DNA from: Chamaea fasciata
Taxonomy: Eukaryota > Chordata > Aves > Passeriformes > Sylviidae
Direction of reading: 5' to 3'
NCBI GenBank assembly: GCA_029207755.1
Contig: JARCOQ010000012.1
Location: 21,687,740 to 21,751,739, forward strand
DNA: 64,000 nucleotides
The notes below the pieces were generated by a model. It was not told the origin of the DNA and searched no databases. It saw nothing but the letters and a program-made list of their open reading frames with translations. Shown in pieces: positions 29,508 through 43,100 of this stretch; position 1 is the first letter of the stretch, and each line of letters starts with the position of its first letter. A program made the position numbers and the translations under genes.

Positions 29508-31296
29508 GTGAGGTCCCCACCACGGGCTGAGCTGGGGAAGCATCAGATCCCCTCCCCTGGGCTCGTTCCACAGTCCCTTGACATTTGCCTGGGGAAATGA
29601 GCCTGTTTGGCTCCCTTTGTGCAGCTCACAGTCAAAGCTCAGGGGCTGAGTCGTCTACGCTTTCTGCTGGAATCACTATCATTAGTGGCACTGGCACGGC
29701 AGGAAATGTTCTGAAACAGCCCTGGAATCAGATTGATGTAGCAGAAGCAGTAGGAGGCCTTTAGGTGCCACTTCAGGCTCCTGCTAAGATTCATCCAGCT
29801 CTGCTCAGATTTTCCAAAAGCAGCATGGTGCTCTGCTTTCCCCTCGGAGAACCACAGAACATCCAAAGCCATGTGCTCCTGTTTTGCAGTTTCCCAAGAG
29901 AGCTGAGAGGGAAAAAGTTGAAAAACGTCAGCAGTCGTGTTGGACTCTAAAGGGGAAAACTGAGACCATTTGAATTTCAGTCAGGGAAACATTTTCTTAA
30001 ATGAGGCTTGTGCCAAGAGTGGGCTGGTGGGAAGAGACAGGAAGGACTCAAAATCATCTGGTTTAGACTTTTTGAGAGCATTTTGGTGCTCAGGGGTTGA
30101 TATCTATGTGTTGAAAATGCATGTTTGCTGTGTCTGTGTATCCCAGAGAGCAGAACTTGGCCTGCTGGCTGCAAGCGGGAATGCCCAGCAGCCCAGCTTG
30201 CCTGCACAGGCAGCAAGAACCCCTGGAGAGCCAAGGTTGGCTTTTAATACTGAAACCACACTGTGAGTCAGTGCTGGTCATGTTTTGAAATATTCCCCCC
30301 GCAGGCCCGGCCCCCCTCCCCAGGGCTAGCTCTGGAGAGGCTTTGGAGGAATATCTCCGAAGGGACAGGACAAAAGATTTCAAAAGAGGCTCTTACCCCC
30401 AGATTATTCCAAGTCGTTTATTCCTCAAAGGGGTCCAGGGGCCGAAAGAGAGAGAACAAAGAAATCCAGGGGTCTTATCTAGTCTCCTATTTTGGGAGGG
30501 TCCTGGCATTCAGCCAATTAGGTGTGGACATGTAGGGAGGAAATTCCAGAAGGGTCAAAAGGTGAGAGACCATTCCCCTAAAGAATTGCAAGGTTTCTCC
30601 AGGAGGAAAATGCCTTTGAAGCCCACAGTCAACAGGCACAACCTGTCTGTGTTTCCATCACTTTCGGGGAGGTGATTGCTGTAATCAGTTGATGATTCTT
30701 CCTTGCTGCTTTACTGGCGCTTTAAATTCTCTTTGTCATCTCCCTTTTTTAGGGATTGCTGTGTTCCTTCTTTTGCTTTTCAGGTTTGCTTTTGTTCCCA
30801 GTAAGGCCACAGTGTTTGGTCTCCTCTCTTGCTGCTCTGCCTGCATGACTGTATCCCCCAGAACTGCCCTATCCAAAGCTGACCTGCTAGAAAGGAATTT
30901 CTTCCTCCCCGCAGGAGAATGTGCTGTTATGCTTTCAGGTAGCCCATTCCCTCCGTGGAACACGACTGCATAGCTGTGTGCAGGCAGAAATCAGCAGGTT
31001 TTTGGCCCTGTTGAATATGCAGATGATTTGGTTCAGGTGCTCTTGTCTCCATCCTGCCGGTGCTGACCTGCTCGGCCCTTCCTTCCCACCAGGCACTGCC
31101 CTACTGCCCCTGGCCAAAATGCTGGAGCCAGACAGAAGGGATTCAAGTTCACCCTTGGGAATTCTGTGCCTGTACCTCCACAGCAGAAAGGGCTTTGGAA
31201 AAGGGGTCAAGGAAGGACGTCACCAGGGCATGGACAGGTCTCCTCTTGTCCTGTTTCCTCAAGTGGCAAAATCATGGTTCCATGTCTTTCCTGCAG
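29508..31296. other. Duplication-junction intron between cassettes 1 and 2
   Basis: Copy of 2759-4547 with one difference noted (the base at 29843 is C where 3094 is T). No start exon, promoter motif or last exon that would separate two genes is recognised between the cassettes. Confidence 0.75.
30350..30674 (-). mobile_element. LTR-like fragment in the junction intron, copy 2
   Basis: Same remnant as at 3601-3925, in the same place relative to e16 and e1, so its insertion predates the duplication of these units. Confidence 0.45.
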
Positions 31297-31431
31297 AATC
31301 TTCAGGGGGTGCAGGTCTCCATGGAGAGCTCACCTTACTTCCAGCTGGCGGGCCCCAGTGATGCATGCCGTGCCGTGCCAGGAGGCGCCATTACCGATGT
31401 GCACGTCCACTTCACTCCTGACGAGAACAAG
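31297..31431 (+). CDS. HYDIN: HYDIN exon e1, cassette 2
   Basis: 45 codons, phase 0 at both ends, identical to cassette 1. It is the predicted splice partner of e16 at 29249-29507. Confidence 0.9.
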
Positions 31432-34400
31432 GTGAGACTGGAGGAGCCAAAACACAGATTTATCTCCAAAGCCATTGTTGTCCCTGCACTCTGGGTACAG
31501 CCCATGCTGTGAGCTTGGCTCCAGGCCGTGGGCAGGCAGCCTGCAGCCAGTCCCAGCTTGGCATGTGCTGTCAGGCCCTGCACCCAGGCCTGACAGGCCC
31601 TGCTTCCCCTCGCTGCACATTCCTCTGAGCATTCCCAAGGGAAGAAAGATGCCCAGGGAACAGTAGGCAAACGGTAGAGGGGTGTTGATAGATGTCTGGC
31701 CATCTCTAGGTATAGTGGAAGGGGTTTCATTATTCTGCAAAGTACTAGAGGAACAAAGAGGTCAGAGAGCTTTCCGCCTTCCTGACGGGCAACAGCTTCC
31801 CTGCCTCACCCGGGGCTGGAGCAAGGACGGTGCTTTTTCACACCCTCTGTTCTCCAGCCTTGCGGCTGTGCTGTCCCAGAGCACAGCTGACCATGATACG
31901 GCTGCAAGGCCAGGGCAGAGGATGTGCTGTGCCCGTGGGCCCAGCCTGGCACAGGCACACTGAGCTCTAGGTGCCCTTAGTCAGCAGGAGCTTGGTGAGC
32001 TGCAGGGGACTTGGACACCTGCCTGAAAGAGCTCGTGTAGGGCAGGTACAGCCTGCAGGCAGGCAGACCTGTGGGCCCAGAGCCGGTGGCAGCGACACTG
32101 CTGCGGCTCTGTCTTCATGCCTGTCACTGTGGCTGCTCTGTCAGCTGGCGCCCATTCCATGCCAATTGTGCTTTTGCGTGCAAGTTTGAACACCAGTGCC
32201 GAGGCCCTGGCAAGTCTGCTCTCAGCGCTGTGATCTGGAGGCTCGTTCATACAGAGGGGTTTAGGACATGGCATGGAAGGGAGGAGGCCTTGCAGGGAAA
32301 CAAAGAGAGGCTCTTTGCAACAGCATCCTGCTACCTCTTAGCACTGTTCTTCTCGTGACTTGGTTGGAGAGGCAAAATTAGAGGGGAGTTCTGAGCAAAC
32401 AGATATTTCTACACCAGGCCAGAGGTCCAGGATCTCTTTGGGTGCAGCTGTTCTCTCAGTTTCCTTTTGCTGCTTAGATTCAGTTTAACACTTTGTCCTA
32501 TTCTCAATCCGTGGGAATATAGTAACCTAAGGAGGAATGTCCTGTGTTCCCTAGCTCCATGTTCCTTAGAAGGGACTTAGGAATTATTTAACATCATTAA
32601 AATTGAGAGTAAAAATTATGGTGGCCCTGGGCACTTGTCTGTATGACCCAAGTGACACAAGAGCTTAATGCCACTGAGATAGGTTTTGCAAAGTGCACTG
32701 CTGCCTTTAAAATGTGAGATATTAGTAGAACTTATTGTTCATTTGGGGGTGGAATAGGTAAATTGATACCCTTGAAGGGATATAGGAAATGGCTTTTCTT
32801 CTGCCATGGAGATGGCACCAAATGACCTGTGCTGAGACAGTTTCTTTTCCTGCAGGTTTATTCCCATGAGCTCGTCTGCGTCAGTGGAGAGGAAAGGATA
32901 GTTGTGCCAATTCGGGCCATCCCTGCCCGAGCTATCCTGGACTTCCCAGACGAGCTGGACTTCTCAAAGTGTCCGGTCAAGGGCAGCACCCGCAAGAGTC
33001 TGCTGATTCAGAATTGTGGTAGTGTGGCAGCTCATTACCAGCTGGGCACCGAGAGGTGAGGCAGCTCATCTGTCCTTGTGCAAAACACCTTTGGGGGATA
33101 ACAGAGTTGGGAAAGAACAACAAAAGGAACCAGAGCATGGGAGCTGCTGCCCTGCGTCGCCGGCTGGAAATGGGCAGGATGGATGGCATCTGCTCTTGCT
33201 TTCAGTGTTCTTAGCAGGATGCAGCCTTTGAGCTTTCTCTGCCCCAGATTTCCTGGGGGGTGCTGGAACATGTTAGTTGCTGGCTTGCGCCCTCCTGAGC
33301 ACAAGCAGCTTCTGAAATGGGTACTCACCACTGTCAGCCAAACAGACCCATTCTCTGGGAGGACACAGGCACATGGCTTTCCAGTGGTGCCTGCATCAGA
33401 TGCCCAACATGAGCTGTGTTGCAGGCAGCCGGTGCAGTTCCTGTTACTTAAAGCTGATCTGATTTCCCTTGTCAGCTGAGGGCATCAGTCCCCTCTTCTG
33501 TTCCACGATGAACCTTTGAAAGCCGGTTTAAAATTTCAAACACGTGCTTTAAATCTCTGAATAAGGTCGTCCCCCCTTTCATTGAGATCTCATTTTACAT
33601 ATTCTGAAGTTCCTGTGTTTCTGCTGTTTTTTCATTTTGGTTTGTGTTAAATGTTTGCCAAAAGATCATGAATTCTTCATTGGGAACTTTCATAAATGTC
33701 AAGCTCCTCCAAGGCCTATCAATACACCACATGCCCATAGGCATAGGCACAGGTGTATTAGAAACATGAGACATTTAGTGACTATGTGAAAAGCAATTGG
33801 GCTGATTTAGAAGATAAAAGTATAGAATAACTTTCTCTAGAGGGGACCTCTGGAAATTGTCCGAGCAAATACGCTGCTCAAAGCAAGACCAGTGTCCGGG
33901 GATTGCAAGGGGCCATTGGGAGATCTGGAGTTGTCTTTAGATGCCATACAAGGAAACAAACATACAAATGGACTAGTTAAAAAGCCGAAGAAGACCTATT
34001 AAAACCCCTCCATGACCTTATCTTTTCTGCCTGTCGGGTGCAGTAGTGATTCATTGAAAGGGTAGATCTAACAGGATGAGAACTATCTTAAGGAACAGCT
34101 GACAATTAACTCACTATATTGCTCTAATCAAGCCATAAAAGGCCAAAATTTATCCTGCCAGCCCCATCTCTTGGCAGTGGTTTTCATTTGGTTATTATAG
34201 CGTCAGGGATGTCTCCTTCACAGTCCTTCTTATCTGTGGGCTCAGGGAACAGCTTAGTGATGTTGACTGAAATTCAGAGGAGTTAAGTTTAACTGTAGAG
34301 CTTGTGTCCTTGGGTCTTGGGGAGCCAGGTCTATATGAGAGATGACTGCTCCAGCAGGAACAGGGGAGTCTGGTGGGTACAGCCTGGGGTGGGATGTAGG

Positions 34401-37400
34401 AGATGCAAGGGCTGATTTGCACTCAGTTTTTCAGCCCTGACAACTGAAACTTGGCTGGATCCTCTTCTCCTGGTAATTTGAAAATAAGAAGATATCTTCT
34501 TTCTCACGCAACCCCTGAGGTCACTCCCAGGAGTGTTATTCGCATCCTGCCATCTGAGGGCAGGAGTATGTAACATGGGGCAGGAGTGGGAAGGGAAGGG
34601 AAGGGAAGGGAAGGGAAGGGAAGGGAAGGGAAGGGAAGGGAAGGGAAGGGAAGGGAAGGGAAGGGAAGGGAAGGGAAGGGAAGGGAAGGGAAGGGAAGGG
34701 AAGGGAAGGGAAGGGAAGGGAAGGGAAGGGAAGGGAAGGGAAGGGAAGGGAAGGGAAGGGAAGGGAAGGGAAGGGAAGGGAAGGGAAGGGAAGGGAAGGG
34801 AAGGGAAGGGAAGGGAAGGGAAGGGAAGGGAAGGGAAGGGAAGGGAAGGGAAGGGAAGGGAAGGGAAGGGAAGGGAAGGGAAGGGGAGTGCTGAAGTGTG
34901 GCCAGGGACTCCCTTAACTGGCAGCTTCTCTTTCTGGCAAAATTCCTGACAAAACAATAAGAAAAAAATCCTGTGCCTTGCCCACACCAGGCACCGATCC
35001 CCCAAGCCCCAGCAGAGACCTGCAGCAGTGCTGGCTCACCCTCGGGGCAGATGTGGGAGCTCGTACAGTAATCGGGCTCCGGGGCTGCTGGGGCCTTGTC
35101 TTTCCTCCTCTCTCCCCAAAGTCTCACATCCAGCACATAAACATTGCTGGCCCAAGGCTTCTCCATCAGCCACTAGTGATGTTCTCACTAGTGGTAATGG
35201 AGCAGGTCAGGCCCATAACTGCAGCAATAGGTCCTTAGTGAGCAGAACCTGAAGCAAGTTCATCAGCTGTCACTACTGACATGAATGAAATTCAGCTTGC
35301 CAGATGTTCTCTATATTTTTGTGTGTGATAAGTTCATCACCAAACTCCCCAGAACACCCTTTCTGTGCACAGATTGACCACCAGCAAAGCACTGAGGAAC
35401 TTTTGTTTCCTCAGTGGGGCTGTGGAAGAGCACAAAGCCCAGCAACTTCTGGGCAGAAGCACATTTCACCTGAGCTGTCCCTGAGCATCAAAGCACGGAG
35501 TCTTGTGTTTGTCAGGCAAGAACTGTTCACCTGGTGACCAATCCTAATTGCTCCTGTTACATCCAAAGTGCACCAAGACATTTGCGTAATTATTTCCAAC
35601 ACATTGCGCAGAGTTTGTCTGGTGAGCCAAGCAAACAGTTGCCAGCCTGGATGACAACCCAGGGCCCCAGACTGCACTGCTGGTAAATACACAAAACCCT
35701 CCTGTTCTGCCTCCTCGATGTGCTCCTGCTAATGGTGCTTCATATGGCTGGGATTGGATCCTTCAGATTGTAAATGGCATCCTCCTTTTGGGTCTTGTTT
35801 CCATGTCACTGTATTGCTCTAATCTGCATTTGCACTCTTTCAGAGTTTTGATTGCTCCTTTTTGTAGAGCAGCTTTCATTGAAATGCTGACAAAATGTGC
35901 TAATTCAGGATCTTTTCAAGGTAAAATAAACCAAAGAGCCACGCTGCAAATTCAACAGTAGTTATTCCGTGGTCTTCAAGAGAAAGTTCCTTCTCCCTGT
36001 CTGATTCCTAGGCTGTAATCTCACAAGAGAGATAGTGCCCTAACATTTGCATCTCTTGAGAGGAAGTTTATAGGTAGCAGGAAATGAGAAATTCCTGAGG
36101 CAGTCAGCGTCAAGTTATGCATGCAGATAGCTCTTAACTCTCTCTGTGCTTTTCACAAACCATTCTCTGATGGGATTGCTGGCAGTCAGAAGGCTGGATG
36201 CAGAGTATGGGGGAGATTAGGTCGTTTTATCCCACAGGATCTTCTGAGGGCTGGATCTCCTCAGAAGTGGGTCAGTAGCTGTTTCTGATCCTGGCTGTTC
36301 TGTCTGTCTTGGCCGTAGTTTGTTTGCTCCCTGCTTGCCCAAGTGAGCTGAAGTGACCTGCACTGCAGAAAGAATGTCATGGCCAGAATTCCCCCCAAGT
36401 CCTGATCCTCTCTTTGTGTTGCAGTCCTTTCTCCGTGGTTCCAGCCGAAGGAATTCTGGGCCCTGGTCACACCATGCAGGTGACAGTGGGATTTCACCCG
36501 CTGACGTGCGGTGACCATTTCGGGTCCCTGGTGGCGCGCTGCATAGGTGAGTGCTGGGCAACGCATGGGACACAGGACAGTTCTCCACCATCACTCCCTG
36601 TTCATCCCCCTCAATTCCCTCTAGATGTACCTCCTCTGTTCCAGCTCTGCCCCAAAGAAAACTGAAATAGCTGGTGTTTAAATGGTTGAAAAAGTGGATC
36701 CCCTCTAACAGGGCTGAGATTTTTGGAATTCTGTTTTGCTGGGTGTTGCAGAGTGGAGGAAGGAGGAACCCTGATTCTCCACTACTGTGTGGCTACGCCT
36801 GGGTGAAGTTTTATTTTACTCCTGGGCAGTGCTGTATGTGAGCTGCGAGGTCTCCATCAGACTCTCTCCAATGCAGTGTATTTCTTGCACACCTCTGTCC
36901 TGTATGCCGCTTCTCCACTGGCTTGTCACAGACCCTTTTACTATGTTGCCCTCTACACATCCATGCAGTTTTTGCCTAATAACATCTTCAGGCCCTCAAG
37001 TTCCTGTATGGTGACAAATCAAGACAAATTTTTCCTCGTCCCCATTTCCCAGGCCGTTCATGCTGTTGCAAACCTCTCACATCTCCCATTTGATTTCTAG
37101 ACTGAGGAATCCCATTCAGACTTCATATAGAAGCTGCTCTGTACTTATTAATCTTTCCTTGTCCTTTTGTATTTAACCTGAAGTGCTCCATCTTGGTTTT
37201 TGAGATCAGGACAATATGAAATATTTCAAGACTGATGGGGCTGTGGGTTTGGACAGGAAGATGACGATGATGATGATTTTTATGGTGTTCATTTTGTAGT
37301 GGTTTGTCATATTGCAAAGCCAGGCCGGTTGTGTTTCCTCTCCTGTGTCCCCTCCTGCTGTGGGCTGTCACTTCACCTGTTCCTCTGGGTCTCCTTTTTC

Positions 37401-40096
37401 TGCCCACATGCCCCCAGGCGTATTTGCTTGTCAGCAACAAGGGATCCAAGGGATCAGGAGGGGCAGGAGTCTCGTGGGATGCGCAGGGGAGACCTCGGCA
37501 AGCCAGGATTGACCAGGGCTCCTCAGTGTCACCTGAAGGACTTTGATGCAGAAATCCCAGTGGTCTGAGTGGGTCACCTGAGCACATCTGACAAATCCCA
37601 CTGTACATACTGTCACCTTGGGGCCAAATCTCTACAAACACCTTGGAAATAAGGTGGTTAAGGAGGTGCCCAGGACATCCTCACGCAGTACACACAGAGC
37701 TGTCAGGACGTGATAAATGTACTGATCCATGGAACTGCTAATACATTTAAAAGCTATGACACTTTCTTCCGTGACCTGTGGTTTGCTTTGTTCCTTGTGC
37801 TTCCATCAGCAACTGAGCTAGCTGAGCAAAGACTCTGCTTTGTTCCAGGTGAAGAAAGTTTCTTCACATTCCTTCGCGCAGAAGCTGCAGATGTCAACAT
37901 TGGATTGAGCACATATTCCATGAAGGTTGAGAAGACTTTCATCACCACATCAAGCCACACAAGCATGTTCATCAGAAACAGGAGTAACATCACAGCCCAC
38001 TTCCAGTGGAAGATGTTTCCTACTGAGGAAGCCGACAATGAAGAGAAGAGGAGGTTGGTTTGAAAGATACGTTTCAGTGAGATACATGGCCCAAGACTGA
38101 AACTAATGCATGGCCTCAGGGGCGTGTTGGTGATTTTGAATGGTTTATGCCAAGTAAACCATCCCTGGCATTAGGGTGTGTGTCCCTGGGCTGCAGGAGC
38201 TCAGCACAGCATTCCAGTTCCATTTATACTCCAACCAAGGATGGCATTTTGGGAAGGAAAGGTTGATTGCAATGACTGGATTTCCTCAAGTTCTAATTGG
38301 GCTTTTGCCTCCCTAATCTTCTTCCTACATGACCTGGCAACATCCTTAAACGTTTCCTGAGTTGCCAGCCCCTCTTTGCAAAGGCAATACGCCCTCTTTT
38401 TTCCCCTTAGTTCCTTCCAAATCTCCTTGCCCATCCAGGCTCGTTGTCTTCCCTGTCAGCTCATCTTTCAGCACACAGGGACAGTCTGTTCCTGTGCCTT
38501 CAAGACTTCTTTCTTGAAGTATGTCCATCCTTCCTGGACCCCTTTGTTTGTAAAGGCTGCTTCCCAAGGTCCTCTCCAAAACAATCTCTTGAACAGGCCG
38601 AAGGCTGCCTTCCAGAAGACCAGAGTGGAAGTTTTGTTGATGCCCCTCCTTGTTTCACTGAATGTTGAAAACTCTGTTATTTCACAGTCACTGTACCCCC
38701 AGACAGTGGTGAACAGATGAAGTTCTTTTAGTTCTTAGGGAATCTCCTGGTGATATCCAGTACCTGGATCCCAGGGAGGCAGCAGGCTTCCCTGTGGAAC
38801 GGATCCGCTCGATATACAGGGCCCTCATTTCCCCTTAGAAGGGATTCACTTACTACCACTACCCTTCTTTTCTTCGTAATACTTTTTTCCAATTACATTT
38901 ATTTTCATGCCAGTTTGTGTCCTAGCCTGTCACCAGGACATTTTGTTTTTCCTTACTTCCAGTCTTAGGGATGGTGTTAGCTCTAAGGCCTACTCTCCTG
39001 CTGTCAGAGATGCTTTTGAGATCTCAGAGCAGAGAGGACTTTTTTTTATGAGAGGAGCTAGTGCAGGATCCTTTCCCTCTCTGGCCATTCTACTACCATG
39101 CACTGGGATGGGACCCAAAAAGCTCTGGATCCTGAAAAGATGATCTCTCCAGGAGTTTGCTGTCTGTCTCCTGCACCAAGAAGTCCCTTCCCCTCTCACA
39201 GCCTCTGTTTTCATGCATATAAAACCTTGGATGTCACTGAAGGGATGCGGTGCCTGAATTCATCAATTTCCTTTGGAAGTGCTCTGGGATGCTCTTGTGA
39301 AAGGCAGAGTAGGGAACAGGGCAGGTCCAAAATGGAAGAAACAAAGAGCGATGCTGGTAACACGTAACCACAACCCAGCTTCGTCTCCCTTTCCCAGGGA
39401 AGTCCTGCAGTGGGTGCTCCGTGATCTTTATCTGCTTCCCCCCGAGCAGCTCAGTGGTAGGAAAAGCCAGCTGAGGTGGCTGGTGGATTCTCCCTCAGTT
39501 TTGGCAGAGGCTTTGAGGCAGGAGATTCTCTTGAGGGATGCTGGCTTTCCAAAGCTCTCCTGAGCTTGCAAGTGTGGAGTAAAGCTACCTGCTGAGCTTG
39601 TGCACAACAGGTTATCTTCTGATCCGATTGGGACCCTCGTGGCTTGGGGTCAGCCCTTGCTGGGGAGCTGCCGCTCCTCCCCAAGTGCTTTGCTCTCCCG
39701 CACTTCCGCTTCTCTCTGCAAATATATTAAATGACCTGCTGGCTTTGTCTCTCCCTGCGGCTGCAGGCAGTGTGATTTGCTGGAGCCACCACCAAAGGTC
39801 TGGATGGAAGACTTCATGGAGGAGAAAAAAATAAAGAAGGTGAAGGGCTTTTGTGAAAATCGCACCTCCCTCCTGAGCCAAAAGGTCCAGGAGGAGAAGG
39901 CAAAGGTGCAAGAAGACCCCCTGCTGTTCTCCAATGACTTTTTTTTCATTGAGCCAATGGTAAGTGATAGCTGAGAACCTCATTTTCCTCCTCTTCCTTC
40001 TCTTCCTTCTCTTTCTCCTCGTCCTCCTCCTCTTCCTTCTCCTCCTTCTCTTTCTCCTCGTCCTCCTCCTCTTCCTTCTCCTCCTTCTCCTCCTTC

Positions 40097-40128
<32 letters not shown>

Positions 40129-43100
40129 CTCCTCTTCCTTCTCCTCCTCCTCCTCCTCTTCCTCCTCCCGCCCACCCTACCCCCGCCCCTTCCCCCGGGT
40201 GCGGTCACTCAGCAGGTCCTCAGCTGGCTCGGTGTGCTCAGAGGGAGGGCATGGAGTTTCTGGTGCGGCTGCAGAGCTCACTGCTGAAAGTATTTCTGCC
40301 CTGCAGGCTCAAGGCAGGGCTGGGAGCCTGACAAAGCTGAGCTCTGCTGCCAGGGCTCGAGCTCAGGGCACTCCGTGTCCTTGAAGTGTCCACAGGGAGC
40401 AGTTTTTGTAGGTAGGGGCTCCCCCGACACGTGCTGCTGCGTGGGGTTCAGCGGAGGGTGTTGGAGCAGTGCCAGTTCACGGATTGACCTGAAGCATGCA
40501 AGGGTTCGCTGGGAAAAGGAGGCCAAATTCAGCCCAAGGTTAATCGTAGAAATGCCTGTCCCTTCCTCTAACCACGACTCGCACTGTTTGTGAGTCTCCC
40601 AGTGTCATCTGTGAGCCTGGACACAAGGGTGGGAGGTTATAATGGGCATTTTGAGTTCTCTTGCACACGGGGACAGTAAACCTTTTCTTTTTCTGTTTAT
40701 GCAAGCAAACGCCCATGTCCTCCCATCAGCCAGAGCCCTGATTCTGAGTATTGGCATTGTGAGAGATGATGAATGCCTGGTGTCTGCACAGTGCAAAATC
40801 CCTTCTCATCCTGGAGTAAATCCTAGAATAATCCCAACCTCTGCTTTCTTTGAAAAAAGGTTAAACTAATATTTTTCTTTCCAAGGAAGGGGATCGTGTT
40901 CTTGGTTACTCCTATGGCCCATCTAAGGCCAAGAGCCACCAGTGCACAATGGCAGTTAGGTACCACTGTAGCTGACTGCAGCATGATGTGACCAGGAGCT
41001 TGTGTCAGAGCAGCAGGAACATTGTGGAGAGTGGGGGCTGATCAGCTGAGCATTGAGAGCGCCCAGTGGTGTGTTGAGCTGGGTTTAGAGTGTTTCCTTG
41101 GGCTCCTTATGTTGTTCACTCATCACTGATGCTCTGAAGAAAGGCTTAGAGGAGTGGTTGAAAACAAGAAGTGTGAAGTTTGAAGATAAATCTTTTTCTG
41201 TCTCTTTCTGTTTCAGGAGGGAGAGATTGGGCCACGTTGTTCGGCTGAAATCAAGGTGACCTTTAAACCCCTGGAAGCACTGGAGTATCAGAGTGTGGCC
41301 TACTGTGACATCTCAGGTACAGCTCCTTTCCCCTGCTTCTCTCACCCACAGTGAACCCATGGAGCAAGCCTGAGCCCACTGGGCTCCCATGTAACTGCTG
41401 GGAAGAGTTCCTGGTCAGCAGGGCAGTGCTGGCACATCCCCAGTGTCCCTGCAGCTTCCAGGGAGTCTCCCATGCAAGGCCAGGGCTCGGAACACCTGTG
41501 TCTGGATTGCTGATCCCAGAACAACCCAGGCAGTGCAGGGAGATGTTTTCATGGCACGGCTTTGCCAGCATTTCCTCAAAGGCCAAGGAGCTGCAGAGCA
41601 GAACAGCTTTAGTGAACAAGCACTAAGCCCCTCTAGACCACTGACCTCCAGGATGGGTCCATTTGACGTGGATCCATCATCAGGCAGTAGGAGCTGAGTT
41701 AGAAATGTGCTCCCTGAGCCTGGATCACCTCCAGACACCACCAGGCCAGCGGAGGCGGAGCCCCGCTGAGCCCAGGGTGTTGGTAGAAGGACCACCCTTG
41801 GCCAGCACCTGCTTCTCTCCCTGTGTGGGAATTGTCACCTTGCAGCTCTCAGTCTGTGCAAACAGAACACAGTGCCGAGTGTCAGAAGTGGAGGACAGCA
41901 GTCCTGTGCTGCTGGGCCAGGTGGTTTGGCAGTTGTTGCCTGGCAGTTTGCCAGGTAGCAATTGCCAAAGTCTTTGTGAGCTTTGTGCCTTCAATGAATG
42001 GATTTCAAAGCTCCTCTAAGTGCATGGGGAGGAAACCCTAGAGTCATAGTATGTTAAGGATGGAACGGACCTCAAAGACTGTCTAGTGCCAAGGCCCCTG
42101 CCATGGGCAGGGACACCTCCCACTAGACCAGGTAGCTCCAAGCCCCATCCAGCCTGGCTTTGAACACTTTCAGGGCTGGAACCTCCACAACTCCCCTGGG
42201 GAACCTACTCCAGCGTCTCACCACCTCACAGTAAAAAAATTCTTCTCAATATCTAACCTAAATTTCCTTTCTTTCAATTTATACCTGTCACTCCTTGGCC
42301 TGTCGCTACAGGACACCAGAGATGTTTTAAACTCAGCAAACTGGTGGCTAAAATTGGAAACCAGCCCAAGGAATGGGTTAGAAATTGCAAGTCAGCCCCA
42401 GGGGATATCTCCTGAGGGAAGAGAAGGGTCCATATCTTCTGCTGCAGCATCAAGAGCTGGTTGCATGCAGCTCAGAATCAGGGTCTAGCATTGAGGCAGC
42501 CTGGAAAATCCAGTAGAACAGAGGGAATTATTGTACTGAAATGGACATCTCTCCCCAGGCCGTGAGAGCAGGCTGGCCCTGCGCCTCAGAGGGGAAGGCC
42601 GCGGACCCTTGGTTGAACTCAGCTGTGATACCCTGAACCTTGGGGAAGTTTTTGTCAAAACCGCCCACACCCATGAGGTGAGCACCAGGGGTTGGGATGG
42701 ATCCTGATGGCTCCTGAGGCAGCAGCAAGCCTGGTGGACCTGTGGAATTCCTGGCAACCTGGGCAGTTGTGAGCAGGGAATAGCTGATGCACTGGTCAAA
42801 TCTGGGCGCGGGGGGGGGGGGTGTTCCAGAAAAATGTGTCTGTTGTTCATGAAGCCCCAGTCCCTTCTTTTGGGCAGCCTTCCATAGGGATCAGCTGGGA
42901 GGCTTCCTGCAAAACAACCCCTTTTGACCCAACGCTGGGTCAAAAAGCTGTTCAGAGGCTTTTGTGGCAGCACCAGACACAAGGCACCTTTGTACTGGGC
43001 TGTTCAGAAGCAGCTGGGACAAGCTGGCTACATTTGAGCTTCAGTCCACCGCAAACAACTTTTAGTCAAGTGTCTCCTGCTCATTCCTGGAAGTCACAGG